A DNA stretch of 64,000 nt, from NCBI GenBank assembly GCA_937931205.1, contig CALHBF010000011.1:1-64000 (forward strand), read 5' to 3'. Made by a program: the position numbers and the translations under genes. The notes beneath the pieces were generated by a model. That model ran no database searches. It was given only the letters and a program-made list of their open reading frames with translations, and was not told where the DNA came from. This document shows, in pieces, positions 24,114 through 32,358 of this stretch (position 1 is the stretch's first letter; each line of letters begins with the position of its first letter). The stretch comes from an uncultured Bacteriovoracaceae bacterium (lineage in GTDB: Bacteria > Bdellovibrionota > Bacteriovoracia > Bacteriovoracales > Bacteriovoracaceae).

Positions 24114-24424
24114 TTTAACCGTGACCTTCCCATGATATCCTGCACTTCTTTTTCAATTTGCTTTGTTTGAGCGCGAGACAAATCATTAGTCTGATTGGAA
24201 TCAATTAATTGAGTATGAACGCTAGCAGGTAATCGATTAGTAACACTTAAAAATTCTTTATGAACATTTTTAAAACGAATCTTTGCCTTCTTAGCTTCAA
24301 TTGGGGAAATAACATTATTTCTAACCATTTCATCAAGGGTCAGAGTTACATCCTCGTTTTGCACAGAAATGGCATAAGCATTCGAAAGAACTACAGATAA
24401 TAGTGTATAAAATAAGACTTTCAT
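24110..24424 (-). CDS. Small secreted helical protein before the protease
   Basis: 104 aa with a signal peptide (to about 18, SNAYA). The mature part is mostly charged helix (KKAKIRFKNVHKEFLSVTN and TKQIEKEVQDIMGRSRLK) and has no Cys. It overlaps the protease start by four bases (ATGA-type), so they are co-translated. Secreted helical proteins next to papain-like enzymes are sometimes propeptide-like inhibitors; nothing in the sequence proves this here. Leader carries AAGGG ten bases before the ATG. Confidence 0.55.
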   Translation of the reverse strand: MKVLFYTLLSVVLSNAYAISVQNEDVTLTLDEMVRNNVISPIEAKKAKIRFKNVHKEFLSVTNRLPASVHTQLIDSNQTNDLSRAQTKQIEKEVQDIMGRSRLK

Positions 24425-24428
24425 GCTT

Positions 24429-24455
24429 GATAGACCCTTTTCCTAAGGGCCTATC
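24429..24455 (-). other. 11-bp inverted repeat just before the protease operon start
   Basis: In RNA sense (minus strand) GATAGGCCCTT, loop AGGAA, AAGGGTCTATC, with one G-U pair. The right arm contains the AAGGG that would act as ribosome binding site. If transcription starts at the sigma-28-like site the left arm is not in the message, so this may be a DNA-level operator instead, or chance. Confidence 0.4.
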
Positions 24456-24478
24456 GGCAGATTTGTCTCTTTTCTTGA
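24451..24478 (-). promoter_or_regulatory. Sigma-28 (FliA)-like promoter of the protease operon
   Basis: Minus strand: TCAA (24478-24475), 16 bases, GCCGATAG (24458-24451). The -10 matches the FliA consensus GCCGATAA in seven of eight positions. The predicted start near 24444 leaves a 20-base leader with an AAGGG ribosome site before the ATG at 24424. Confidence 0.45.
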
Positions 24479-24484
24479 ATGTAT

Positions 24485-24961
24485 TTATTGAAAAGAAATA
24501 ATTTGATAAGTGCGAGTAAACTTAGGAGTTTCAACCTCAAATTCATCTCCCGCCTTCAATCCCAGCATTGCATCTCCAATGGGAGAAAACACTGAGACCA
24601 CGACAACTTGCTCGCCTTCATGCTCTAACAATGAGCCACCAGCAGTTGGGATGAGGAAATATTTTTTTATAATTCCATTGAATGAAAGCTCAACTAAGGC
24701 ACCAATACAAATCTCTTGATACTTAGAAGAAGCTGATAGATCAACTTCTTCAAGAATCTGGACCTCAAGTTTCAACTCTTCAACTCTCTTCGCCTCAGCA
24801 TCGGCCAAGTAAGAAGCTTCAATCGCTCGTGTATCGTATTTACTTTCGGCCTTAAACTCTTGATCAGTTGCAAACTGGTGAGTAGCGTTGGCAGCAGACT
24901 CAAGTGCTGCCAACTCAGACTTAACATCTTTGAGAAGTTTATCAATAAGTGCTTGTTTCAC
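24485..24961 (-). CDS. GreA/GreB-like elongation factor family protein
   Basis: 158 aa from a GTG at 24961 that overlaps the upstream stop (TAGTG); a GTG at 24976 would add five residues. N-terminal half is a helical hairpin (Ala/Glu/Lys-rich), as in the Gre coiled coil. The C-terminal half is the FKBP-like Gre domain, with S-P-I-G-D-A-M-L-G-L-K-A-G-D-E-F-E-V. Gre factors insert the coiled coil into the RNA polymerase channel to rescue backtracked complexes. The tip acidic pair is not clearly placed, so it may be a regulator rather than a cleavage factor. Confidence 0.75.
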   Translation of the reverse strand: MKQALIDKLLKDVKSELAALESAANATHQFATDQEFKAESKYDTRAIEASYLADAEAKRVEELKLEVQILEEVDLSASSKYQEICIGALVELSFNGIIKKYFLIPTAGGSLLEHEGEQVVVVSVFSPIGDAMLGLKAGDEFEVETPKFTRTYQIISFQ

Positions 24962-25464
24962 TAGGCGCCACAACACTTCTTAAATTTCTTACCAGAACCA
25001 CAAGAACAAGGATCGTTTCTCCCTACTTTCGGCTCAACTCTCTTAAGTGGTTGACCAGCATGAAGTTGGCCTTCTTTAAACTTCCACTTCCCGTCTTTTT
25101 TAGCAAAGTAAGCTGTTTCGTGGTGATGAAACTCACGATCTGATTCAACATCTTTATAGCGAGCAACGAACTCTACTACACCAGAGTTATCTTCCGCACC
25201 GCCTTTTTGAGTTTTGCGAACCTCAAGACCTTTCCACTCAGAGCTTTGGGCCCATTTAAGAGCTTCGTTCTTATCAAAAGCTTCACCTTCTACTAGGATT
25301 TGAGAAGCATCGATGAAATCAATATTGTGTTTTACATAGGCCGTGTAACGAGCACGCATTAAGCTTTCGGCCGTAGGAGCAGGAGTTTTTCCTTCAATAA
25401 TTGGGGCGCAACAAGCTTCAAATTTAACTGGATTAGCGTCTAAAACGCGGCAAGGACAAGACAT
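24961..25464 (-). CDS. YchJ-like SEC-C motif protein (UPF0225)
   Basis: 167 aa. N-terminal metal-binding cluster C-P-C-x8-F-x2-C-C, the [12 protein letters not shown] sequence typical of YchJ, a central NTF2-like fold region, and a C-terminal SEC-C zinc motif ([16 protein letters not shown]). Exact function of YchJ proteins is not established. Overlaps the Gre-like gene by one base. Confidence 0.85.
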   Translation of the reverse strand: MSCPCRVLDANPVKFEACCAPIIEGKTPAPTAESLMRARYTAYVKHNIDFIDASQILVEGEAFDKNEALKWAQSSEWKGLEVRKTQKGGAEDNSGVVEFVARYKDVESDREFHHHETAYFAKKDGKWKFKEGQLHAGQPLKRVEPKVGRNDPCSCGSGKKFKKCCGA

Positions 25465-25610
25465 AAATACTCCTCATAGAAATAAACAAATAAAAGAATT
25501 ATATTTGAAAGTTCACTCTTTTTTAAGAAGATAATGACAAAGACAATTAATACCTCGTTATTGAGTATTAAAGTCAACATTGGGCGTAAAATAAGTTAAC
25601 ATTTAGTTCC

Positions 25611-27890
25611 ATGATCACTCTACCCATTGATGCTCATATTCCTCAAATCATCCAAGACTGGCAACTTAACCAGAGCTGCATCATTAATGCCTCGGCTGGA
25701 TCAGGAAAAACAACTCGTCTGCCTTGGGCATTGGCCCAAAACACTTCTGGTAAAATCATCGTTTTAGAACCAAGAAAACTTGCTGCAAAAATGGCAGCAA
25801 GTCGTGTGGCCGATGAAAACCAGCTTCGTCTGGGAGAAGAGATCGGTTATGCCTTTCGGGATGAAGTTAAATTCCAGAAAAATTCTAGGGTCATCTTCTT
25901 CACCGAAGGTACATTCTTACGCTTTATCGAAGACCAAGACTTTCTTGAAAGCGTAGATACCATCATTTTCGATGAGTTCCATGAGCGCAATCTTGATACC
26001 GACATGATCCTGGCCATCATTCGCCAAAAAAGACAGCACTACCCCAAACTTAAAATAATGCTGATGTCGGCAACCATCGATCATTCCATTGCCCAGACTC
26101 TTAATGCCAAAGTCATACAGATTGAAGCACGCCTTTTTGAAGTTAAGGTTCATTACCTCCCCAATCAACCTAGTGTTCTTAATCAAGACCTCAATATCAA
26201 GGTGAAAAAAATCATCGACTCGCTTCCCACTGAGGGAGATATTCTGGTTTTTCTTCCCGGGATGAAAGAAATTTTAAAAACGCAAGAAACACTTGCTTCT
26301 CACATAGGTCAAACTTTCGTTCTTCACTCAGAAATTGAAAAAACAGAACAAGAGAAAATCATGCTGCCGATGAAGCAGCGTAAAATTATTCTGGCCACCA
26401 ATATTGCAGAAAGCTCTCTGACTATTCCAGGTATTAAATATGTAATCGATTCTGGAATCGTGAGAAATTCTGAGTTTAATCCTTGGACGGGAATTAAATT
26501 TCTCCAAGACCGTCCGATCACCAAATCCAGCGCTATTCAAAGGATGTATCGTGCCGGTCGAACTCAAGATGGAGAATGTTTTCGTCTCTTTGCTGAATTT
26601 GATTATAAAGAACGAGCTGATTTTAAAGAGCCTGATATCCTCACCCGTGAACTAAGTGACAGCTACCTGATAAGTTCCTATTACCAGCATTCTCTGCAAT
26701 GGATAACTCCCCCACCAAGTGATAAATGGGGTCGCGCCCGTGCTCTCAATGAACTTCTGGGAACGACTCAAAATTCATCCCTCACCGAAGCTGGCCTATT
26801 TGCCATGAAACATAATCTCGGAGTACGAGTAGCAAAAATTCTGTGGGAAGCTCAAGAGTTTTCAGAGAACCAAAAGAGCAAGTTAATCCATTTTTTAGCA
26901 AAACATCTTCTCAATGAAGAGCCCAAATATCTTTTAAGAAGACTCTCTAGCTACTTAAAATCTTCTTCAGCAGATACCAAAGATTTTGAAATGGCCCGCT
27001 ATCTTCTTGCAGGCCTTATTGATCAAGTTGGCCGCCTAAGAATCGAGCAACATGACTTTATTCATTTTTCAGGTCAGACTCTCAAATCGAAGCTCGAAGC
27101 ATCTTCCTTATCCAAGGGACTTTATCTCCTGACTCAGATTAATCAAAGGCAACAAGTCGAGAGTGCGCTGGCAATTGAAGAAGACTGGCTTTTAGAACTG
27201 ACACCTTTCCCTTTAAAAGAAGTAACGGACTTGAGCTGGAGCGCTAAAGGAATTGAATTTCAATCCAAAACTGTTTTAGGAAGTATCATTCTTGACGAGT
27301 TAAAAAGTTTGAAAAAATGGAGCGAACTCTCCTCTGAGCAAAAGCATGAGTTCTTAAAAAAAAATCAGCACCAATACCTGAACTTACTTGAAAACTTTAA
27401 AAGTAGCTCGCAATATCTGCGGGCCTCTTTTTATGAGCGCTTCTATAAAAGAGAGCTTCAATTTGAACCTTCTTTTGAAGATATTCTCAATCAATGCGAA
27501 GGTGAACAGGCGACCATCCCTTACTTGTTCGCTCAGGAACTTCAAGCACTGTTAGGGGTTGCTCTCGATCAGGTCACACCGGAGTTGGTTCGCATTAACA
27601 ATAAGGATTATCCCGTCAATTATGAAAATGAACCCAGCATCGAGGGCCATATTCAATACTTCTTTGGCCTTAAAGAAACCCCTAAAATTTTGAACAACAC
27701 GCCTTTAACTCTGGTTTTATTAGGACCTCATAAAAGACCGATTCAATATACTAAAGACCTCGGAGGTTTTTGGGATCGCACCTATCCCCAATTTTTGAAA
27801 GAATGGCGAAGAGAATACCCACGACATCATTGGCCGGATAATCCAAAGAGCGCTCCACCCTTGCTTCTTAAACGACATTTAGAAACATGA
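25611..27890 (+). CDS. hrpB: ATP-dependent helicase HrpB (DEAH family)
   Basis: 759 aa (Escherichia coli HrpB is about 810). Walker A in A-S-A-G-S-G-K-T-T (about 28-35), D-E-F-H box (121-124), S-A-T (153-155), then V-F-L-P-G-M, A-T-N-I-A-E-S-S-L-T-I-P-G and R-M-Y-R-A-G-R-T in the second RecA domain. The C-terminus ends W-P-D-N-P as HrpB does. The usual QRAGRAGR reads QRMYRAGR. RNA or DNA helicase of unsettled role. Stands alone 67 bases before the next gene, divergent from the YchJ gene. Confidence 0.88.
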   Translation: MITLPIDAHIPQIIQDWQLNQSCIINASAGSGKTTRLPWALAQNTSGKIIVLEPRKLAAKMAASRVADENQLRLGEEIGYAFRDEVKFQKNSRVIFFTEGTFLRFIEDQDFLESVDTIIFDEFHERNLDTDMILAIIRQKRQHYPKLKIMLMSATIDHSIAQTLNAKVIQIEARLFEVKVHYLPNQPSVLNQDLNIKVKKIIDSLPTEGDILVFLPGMKEILKTQETLASHIGQTFVLHSEIEKTEQEKIMLPMKQRKIILATNIAESSLTIPGIKYVIDSGIVRNSEFNPWTGIKFLQDRPITKSSAIQRMYRAGRTQDGECFRLFAEFDYKERADFKEPDILTRELSDSYLISSYYQHSLQWITPPPSDKWGRARALNELLGTTQNSSLTEAGLFAMKHNLGVRVAKILWEAQEFSENQKSKLIHFLAKHLLNEEPKYLLRRLSSYLKSSSADTKDFEMARYLLAGLIDQVGRLRIEQHDFIHFSGQTLKSKLEASSLSKGLYLLTQINQRQQVESALAIEEDWLLELTPFPLKEVTDLSWSAKGIEFQSKTVLGSIILDELKSLKKWSELSSEQKHEFLKKNQHQYLNLLENFKSSSQYLRASFYERFYKRELQFEPSFEDILNQCEGEQATIPYLFAQELQALLGVALDQVTPELVRINNKDYPVNYENEPSIEGHIQYFFGLKETPKILNNTPLTLVLLGPHKRPIQYTKDLGGFWDRTYPQFLKEWRREYPRHHWPDNPKSAPPLLLKRHLET

Positions 27891-27957
27891 TCAAAGTGGG
27901 CAACATGGAGAAAAGATTCCCATAGATGGCTTCACAAGTTTAAGCTATGATAATTAC

Positions 27958-28647
27958 ATGAAAAAAAATCTCATTCTCCTTCACGCTGAACTTGGTATTA
28001 AAGAGGATCTACAACCTCTTAAAGAGTTACTTGATGAACACTTTAACGTTCACACTTTTACCTTTAGTGGCCATGGTAATGTTGCTGCTCAAGATGAATT
28101 TAGAGTTGAGCAATTTGCCAATGAGTTAAGTGAGTATATCGCCAAACATAACCTCAACTCTCCTTATGTTTTCGGTCATGGACTTGGTGGTTATGTGGCC
28201 CTTTTCCATAAGGCCAATTTTGAAGATTCACCAATTAAAAAGATCTTCACTTACGGAACCAAGTTTAACTGGTCACCTGGAGTGATCGCTAAGGAACTTC
28301 CTCTGCTTGATCCACAAGTTGTTCAAGAGAAATTTCCGCAATTGACGGCACTCTTTAAAAAGAAGCATGGAGATAAATGGCGCTGGTTATTGCAATCCAT
28401 GGCACATCTCTTACAAAACTTACACAAGCTGGATGAAATCACTGCTGATGATTTGAGTGAGATTAATGTTCCCGTCACTCTGATGTTAGGTGATCAGGAC
28501 CGAGTGGTTTCAAGTGAAGAAACTCAGATGGCCAAGAAAAATCTGAAACTGGCAGACATCCAAATTATTGCTCATTCAAAGCATGAAATGGAACGCGCCA
28601 ACCTAAAAGAAATAAGCAGAATTATCTTGAACGATATTGGTGACTAA
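27958..28647 (+). CDS. Alpha/beta hydrolase homologue lacking the Ser nucleophile
   Basis: 229 aa of alpha/beta hydrolase fold: oxyanion region after LLHAELG, nucleophile elbow, acid in L-G-D-Q-D-R (about 179-181) and His near 206-209 (HSKHE). The elbow reads G-H-G-L-G, so position 75, normally Ser (G-x-S-x-G), is Gly (codon GGA at 28180). Acid and His are kept. It may be a non-catalytic binding protein or use another residue. Separated by six bases from the acyltransferase gene downstream, which suggests a lipid-linked role. Confidence 0.75.
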   Translation: MKKNLILLHAELGIKEDLQPLKELLDEHFNVHTFTFSGHGNVAAQDEFRVEQFANELSEYIAKHNLNSPYVFGHGLGGYVALFHKANFEDSPIKKIFTYGTKFNWSPGVIAKELPLLDPQVVQEKFPQLTALFKKKHGDKWRWLLQSMAHLLQNLHKLDEITADDLSEINVPVTLMLGDQDRVVSSEETQMAKKNLKLADIQIIAHSKHEMERANLKEISRIILNDIGD

Positions 28648-28653
28648 AAAACC

Positions 28654-29340
28654 ATGAGAACACTTTTTGGTTTTCTACTCCTCTGTGGAGTGAAAGTTTT
28701 CAGTCATCTTTTCTTTCGAGGCATTTTTCAATGGAAGCCCGAATCAAAAGAAGATTTCCGAGATGTAAAACTGATTATTTTTTTAAATCATACCTCTCTC
28801 TATGAGCCACTCTTCTTTCAAGCGGCCCCCTTTAGCTTCTTATGGAGACTTACTCACCATGCCCATATTCCAGGTGCAGATGTCACCCTCAATCGCCCGA
28901 TTGTAGGAAAATTCTGGAAACTACTCATTCCCAATATCAGCACCATCACTAGAAAACGTGACGTTTCTTGGAATACCTTTATGAAAGAGATTGATGAAAG
29001 ATCACTCATCGCTCTGGCCCCTGAAGGAAGAATGAAGCGTCCTGATGGCCTTGATAAGTTTGGACATAAAATGACTGTTCGAGGTGGTGTGGCCGATATC
29101 ATTGATAAACTCCATGAAGGAAAAATGATGATCTGTCTCTCCGGTGGACTTCATCATGTTCAAGCACCCGGCATACTTATTCCTAAATTATTTAAAACTA
29201 TCAAAATGAATTTCGTGACTCTTGAAATTAGCGATTACTTAAAACAGTTTTCGCCAGAACCTAAACGTCGAAAGATTCAGATCATCCACGATCTTCAGTC
29301 TCGTCTCGAAAATGACTGTCCAGAAGACAAAATTAATTAG
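28654..29340 (+). CDS. PlsC-like 1-acylglycerol-phosphate acyltransferase homologue
   Basis: 228 aa. Acyltransferase motif I reads N-H-T-S-L-Y-E (usual N-H-x4-D), motif III A-P-E-G-R-M-K. Hydrophobic N-terminus could attach it to the membrane. Transfers acyl chains to glycerophospholipid precursors in the family. The Asp-to-Glu change in motif I is unusual and may alter activity. Pairs with the hydrolase homologue upstream. Confidence 0.75.
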   Translation: MRTLFGFLLLCGVKVFSHLFFRGIFQWKPESKEDFRDVKLIIFLNHTSLYEPLFFQAAPFSFLWRLTHHAHIPGADVTLNRPIVGKFWKLLIPNISTITRKRDVSWNTFMKEIDERSLIALAPEGRMKRPDGLDKFGHKMTVRGGVADIIDKLHEGKMMICLSGGLHHVQAPGILIPKLFKTIKMNFVTLEISDYLKQFSPEPKRRKIQIIHDLQSRLENDCPEDKIN

Positions 29341-29379
29341 AAAATAGAGCAATAACCTTTTTAAATTGATTGGTATTTT

Positions 29380-30117
29380 ATGAAAGCAACTTACTTTAAA
29401 GACGGCATTGAATGGCAAATCGTGACCACACTTGAATCTTGGGTTCAAGGAAGTGAAGTCCTAGGTGAAATCAAAGTTAAAAATCACGGAACACAAAATA
29501 CCCTACTCACTAATCCTGGGCTTGGCCTCACTTATACTGACATCAAAAAAGTCCAAGCTCGCGAGGTGATGAAACCCTCAGTAGTTGAAGCACTACCAAC
29601 AACAGCACTTGAGGCAGGTCAAGAGATCACAAGCCAGTTTTCTTTAAAGCTTCCTGAAAACTGTCCCGTGACAGATAAGAAATCAAGTTTCTATTTAAGC
29701 TTTGGGCAGAACTCCACAGAATCTCACCTGCAACTCAATATCCTTCCTCTTGAACTCTTCACTAAGGTTGTCTCCCTCTTTGATACCTTTTTCCGCTTTA
29801 AAGTGAAGGAAATCAAAGGAATCAAAACCGGTGTTGAATATAAGTTAATGCCCCCAACTTCACGGGATATGGCCAATGTTGAGCATCTGTTGCTTGAATT
29901 GCGCTTAAATGAAGATGTGCTCAATATGATTTTCAAATTCAGTGTTAAGAAACTTGATATGAGTGGAATTACGACCAAGATGAGCAAAGAGAATGTGAAA
30001 GAAACTCTTTCACTTAATCCTAAGGAGTACTCACTCGGTCGTGGAATGATTAATCAGGATCAGTTATTAAAATCAATTGAATCGATCTTGGGTAAAATAA
30101 AAGCAAACGTTTTCTAA
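29380..30117 (+). CDS. Arrestin/Spo0M-like cytosolic protein (tentative)
   Basis: 245 aa, no signal or membrane segment. The N-terminal half is beta-rich with G-S-E-V-L-G-E-I-K-V-K-N-H-G. This resembles the G-x-x-V-x-G-x-V-x-V opening of Spo0M/arrestin-fold proteins and is followed by a P-E-N-C-P-V strand. The C-terminal half mixes helices and strands. I do not recognise it with certainty. It ends just before the strong terminator at 30121-30149. Confidence 0.5.
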   Translation: MKATYFKDGIEWQIVTTLESWVQGSEVLGEIKVKNHGTQNTLLTNPGLGLTYTDIKKVQAREVMKPSVVEALPTTALEAGQEITSQFSLKLPENCPVTDKKSSFYLSFGQNSTESHLQLNILPLELFTKVVSLFDTFFRFKVKEIKGIKTGVEYKLMPPTSRDMANVEHLLLELRLNEDVLNMIFKFSVKKLDMSGITTKMSKENVKETLSLNPKEYSLGRGMINQDQLLKSIESILGKIKANVF

Positions 30118-30120
30118 AAC

Positions 30121-30149
30121 AAAAAGGCCCGCATAAGCGGGCCTTTTTT
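30121..30149. terminator. Bidirectional intrinsic terminator
   Basis: AAAAAGGCCCGC, loop ATAA, GCGGGCCTTTTTT. A-tract before and T-tract after make it work for both the plus-strand 245-aa gene (stop at 30117) and the converging YbiT-like gene, whose stop overlaps its end. Confidence 0.92.
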
Positions 30150-31731
30150 ATTCACTAATTCCTAGGAAATTATCATATGTCGTTTCTTCGTCACGTCCAT
30201 CTTCAAGACTGATTACACGATTGGCAATCGTCTGAATAAACTCATGGTCATGAGATGTAAAAAGAAGAGTCCCTTTAAAATCAATCAGGCCATCGTTCAC
30301 AGAAGTAATTGTTTCAAGATCCAAGTGGTTGGTCGGGTTATCCATCACCAACACGTTTGAACCAGATAGCATCATTTTTGAAAGCATACAACGAACCTTC
30401 TCACCACCTGAAAGAACGTTACATTTCTTAAGAGCTTCTTCTCCTGAGAAAAGCATTCTTCCTAAAAATCCGCGAAGGAAAGTTTCCGTCTGATCTTTTG
30501 AGTACTGTCTTAGCCAGTTGATAAGATCAAGACTAGCATCTTTAAAATATTGAGAGTTGTCATTTGGCAGATAACTCTGAGTCGTTGTTACACCCCATTC
30601 TACTTTACCTGAATCAGGCTTGGCCTCGCCCATAAGAACTTTAAATAGTGCCGTTGTCTTAACTTCAGAATTAGCCAAGAAAACAATCTTCTGTCCTTTT
30701 TTAACAGTGAAAGAGACCTTATTGAGAATCTTCTCACCTTCAATTGTAAGAGAGAGATCAGTCACTTTTAACAAATTATCCCCTGCCTCACGATCTGGCT
30801 TAAAGCTCACAAATGGATACTTACGTGATGAAGGCTGAATATCTTCCAGTGTCAGCTTATCAAGTAGCTTCTTACGAGAAGTGGCCTGTTTTGACTTAGA
30901 AGCGTTAGCAGAGAAGCGCTGGATGAACTCTTTAAGTTCCTTCATCTTCTCTTCGGTCTTCTTATTTTGATCTCCAAGCATACGCTGGGCCAGCTGACTT
31001 GATTTATACCAGAAGTCGTAGTTACCAACGTAGAGTTTGATTTTTCTAAAATCAATATCACAGATATGAGTACATACTTTATTCAGGAAGTGACGATCGT
31101 GAGATACCACTAGAACTGTTGTATCTTGCTGATCACCTAGGAAATTCTCAAGCCACTGAATCGCTTTAAGATCCAGATCGTTGGTCGGCTCATCCAGTAG
31201 AAGAATTTCCGGTTTACCGAATAGTGCCTGAGAAAGAAGAACCTTCACTTTCTCTCCCCCGGTAAGCTCTTTCATTTTTTTCTGATGAAGATCTTCTTTG
31301 ATTCCAAGACCTGCTAGAAGAGAAGCGGCATTGGCCTCAGCTTCCCAGCCATTAAGCTCAGAGAAAAGACCTTCCAGCTCCGCTGTTCTTTCGCCATCAG
31401 CATCTGAAAAATCCTCTTTCGCGTAAAGAGCATCCTTTTCTTTCATAATATCAACAAGCACTGAGTGACCCAGAATAACAGTATTAAGTACTGTCTCTTC
31501 TTCAAAGGCAAAGTGGTTCTGCTTTAAAACCGCCATACGCTCACCGGGAGTAATTTCAATATTCCCTTTAGTCGGTGAAATCTCAGAGCTGAGGATTTTT
31601 AAAAAAGTTGACTTACCAGCGCCATTGGCCCCGATGATTCCGTAACAGTTTCCTGGTGTGAATTTCAGATTAACATCATCAAAGAGAGTTCTTCCGCCAA
31701 ATTGCAGGGAAAGATCATGAACAGCTAGCAT
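30148..31731 (-). CDS. ybiT: ABC-F translation factor, YbiT-like
   Basis: 527 aa (Escherichia coli YbiT 530). Two ABC domains: Walker A G-A-N-G-A-G-K-S-T near the start and a degenerate second one (L-A-N-S-E-V-K-T-T in place of GxxGxGKST), each with an LSGGEK/LTGGEK signature and D-E-P-T-N-D-L-D or D-N-P-T-N-H-L-D. The linker carries R-F-S-A-N-A-S-K-S-K-Q-A-T-S-R, a YbiT hallmark. ABC-F proteins act at the ribosomal E site. Oddities: the second Walker A lacks the Lys in its normal setting, Walker B has Asn for Glu, and the ATG follows directly on the U-tract of an intrinsic terminator. Confidence 0.88.
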   Translation of the reverse strand: MLAVHDLSLQFGGRTLFDDVNLKFTPGNCYGIIGANGAGKSTFLKILSSEISPTKGNIEITPGERMAVLKQNHFAFEEETVLNTVILGHSVLVDIMKEKDALYAKEDFSDADGERTAELEGLFSELNGWEAEANAASLLAGLGIKEDLHQKKMKELTGGEKVKVLLSQALFGKPEILLLDEPTNDLDLKAIQWLENFLGDQQDTTVLVVSHDRHFLNKVCTHICDIDFRKIKLYVGNYDFWYKSSQLAQRMLGDQNKKTEEKMKELKEFIQRFSANASKSKQATSRKKLLDKLTLEDIQPSSRKYPFVSFKPDREAGDNLLKVTDLSLTIEGEKILNKVSFTVKKGQKIVFLANSEVKTTALFKVLMGEAKPDSGKVEWGVTTTQSYLPNDNSQYFKDASLDLINWLRQYSKDQTETFLRGFLGRMLFSGEEALKKCNVLSGGEKVRCMLSKMMLSGSNVLVMDNPTNHLDLETITSVNDGLIDFKGTLLFTSHDHEFIQTIANRVISLEDGRDEETTYDNFLGISE

Positions 31732-31768
31732 AAAAAAAGCCCCTTAAGCTATTAACTATAAGGGGCTT
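31732..31768 (-). terminator. Intrinsic terminator abutting the ybiT start codon
   Basis: Minus strand: AAGCCCCTTA, 12-base loop, TAAGGGGCTT, then five more T, then directly the ATG of the ABC-F gene. The AAGGGG in the second arm is the only ribosome-binding candidate, so stem formation both stops transcription and hides it. It may end the upstream 164-aa gene or act as an attenuator for ybiT. Confidence 0.85.
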
Positions 31769-31798
31769 AGTTATCATAAATAGATGGGAGGAGCAAAT

Positions 31799-32293
31799 TT
31801 ATTGGGCGATTGGCGCTTGAAGATCTCTCAATTCTTCAAAATAAGGTCCAAAAATATCCTGTAATTTTTGTTGATGGGCAAGATCAAGCTCATCAATCAA
31901 GAACTCCAGTTCACTTGATTCTTGGTGTGCCTTAACCAAGTTTTCAAGCCTTAGGGCATATCCGGCCTTTTCTTCTTGGTAATTATCGAAAATTTCTTTA
32001 CCAGCTACTGGATCAAGCTCAAGCAGACGATTCTCAAGCTGCTTTTCCCAGCTCTCTTCGATGTCTGTATTCGTCTCAATAAGTTTGCTAGCGACTTTTG
32101 AAACAGAATCTTTACCACCTTCTACCTGGCCCGGAGTGCGAGTAATGTGTCGGTGGGCTACCGGCGTATGATCACGTCTTGGAGCAGATACCTTCACTCT
32201 AATCTCATCCAGATCAACCACAACCGGTTTATCCGAAGGCTTGAGGTAATAAAAAAGTGCTGCAAAAAATGTAAAAAGAATTAGTGTCTTCAT
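31799..32293 (-). CDS. Membrane-anchored or secreted charged protein, unknown
   Basis: 164 aa from the ATG at 32293; a GTG six codons earlier is possible. One hydrophobic N-terminal segment (about 2-17), then a polar, Glu-rich, mostly helical body, beginning with K-P-S-D-K-P and ending in DLQAPIAQ. No known domain recognised. Lies between two ABC-F genes on the same strand and is followed by the terminator at 31732-31768. Confidence 0.55.
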   Translation of the reverse strand: MKTLILFTFFAALFYYLKPSDKPVVVDLDEIRVKVSAPRRDHTPVAHRHITRTPGQVEGGKDSVSKVASKLIETNTDIEESWEKQLENRLLELDPVAGKEIFDNYQEEKAGYALRLENLVKAHQESSELEFLIDELDLAHQQKLQDIFGPYFEELRDLQAPIAQ

Positions 32294-32358
32294 ACTAAAA
32301 GTATAAAACACTCTGAATTTTTCACAAGCTTGAGAAAAATTTTCTTCTACAGTGTTTC

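Noticed and set aside
24429..24455. Hairpin as terminator of the Gre-like gene
   Set aside because: No U-tract follows and it overlaps a good sigma-28-like -10 sequence, so a terminator is the weaker reading.
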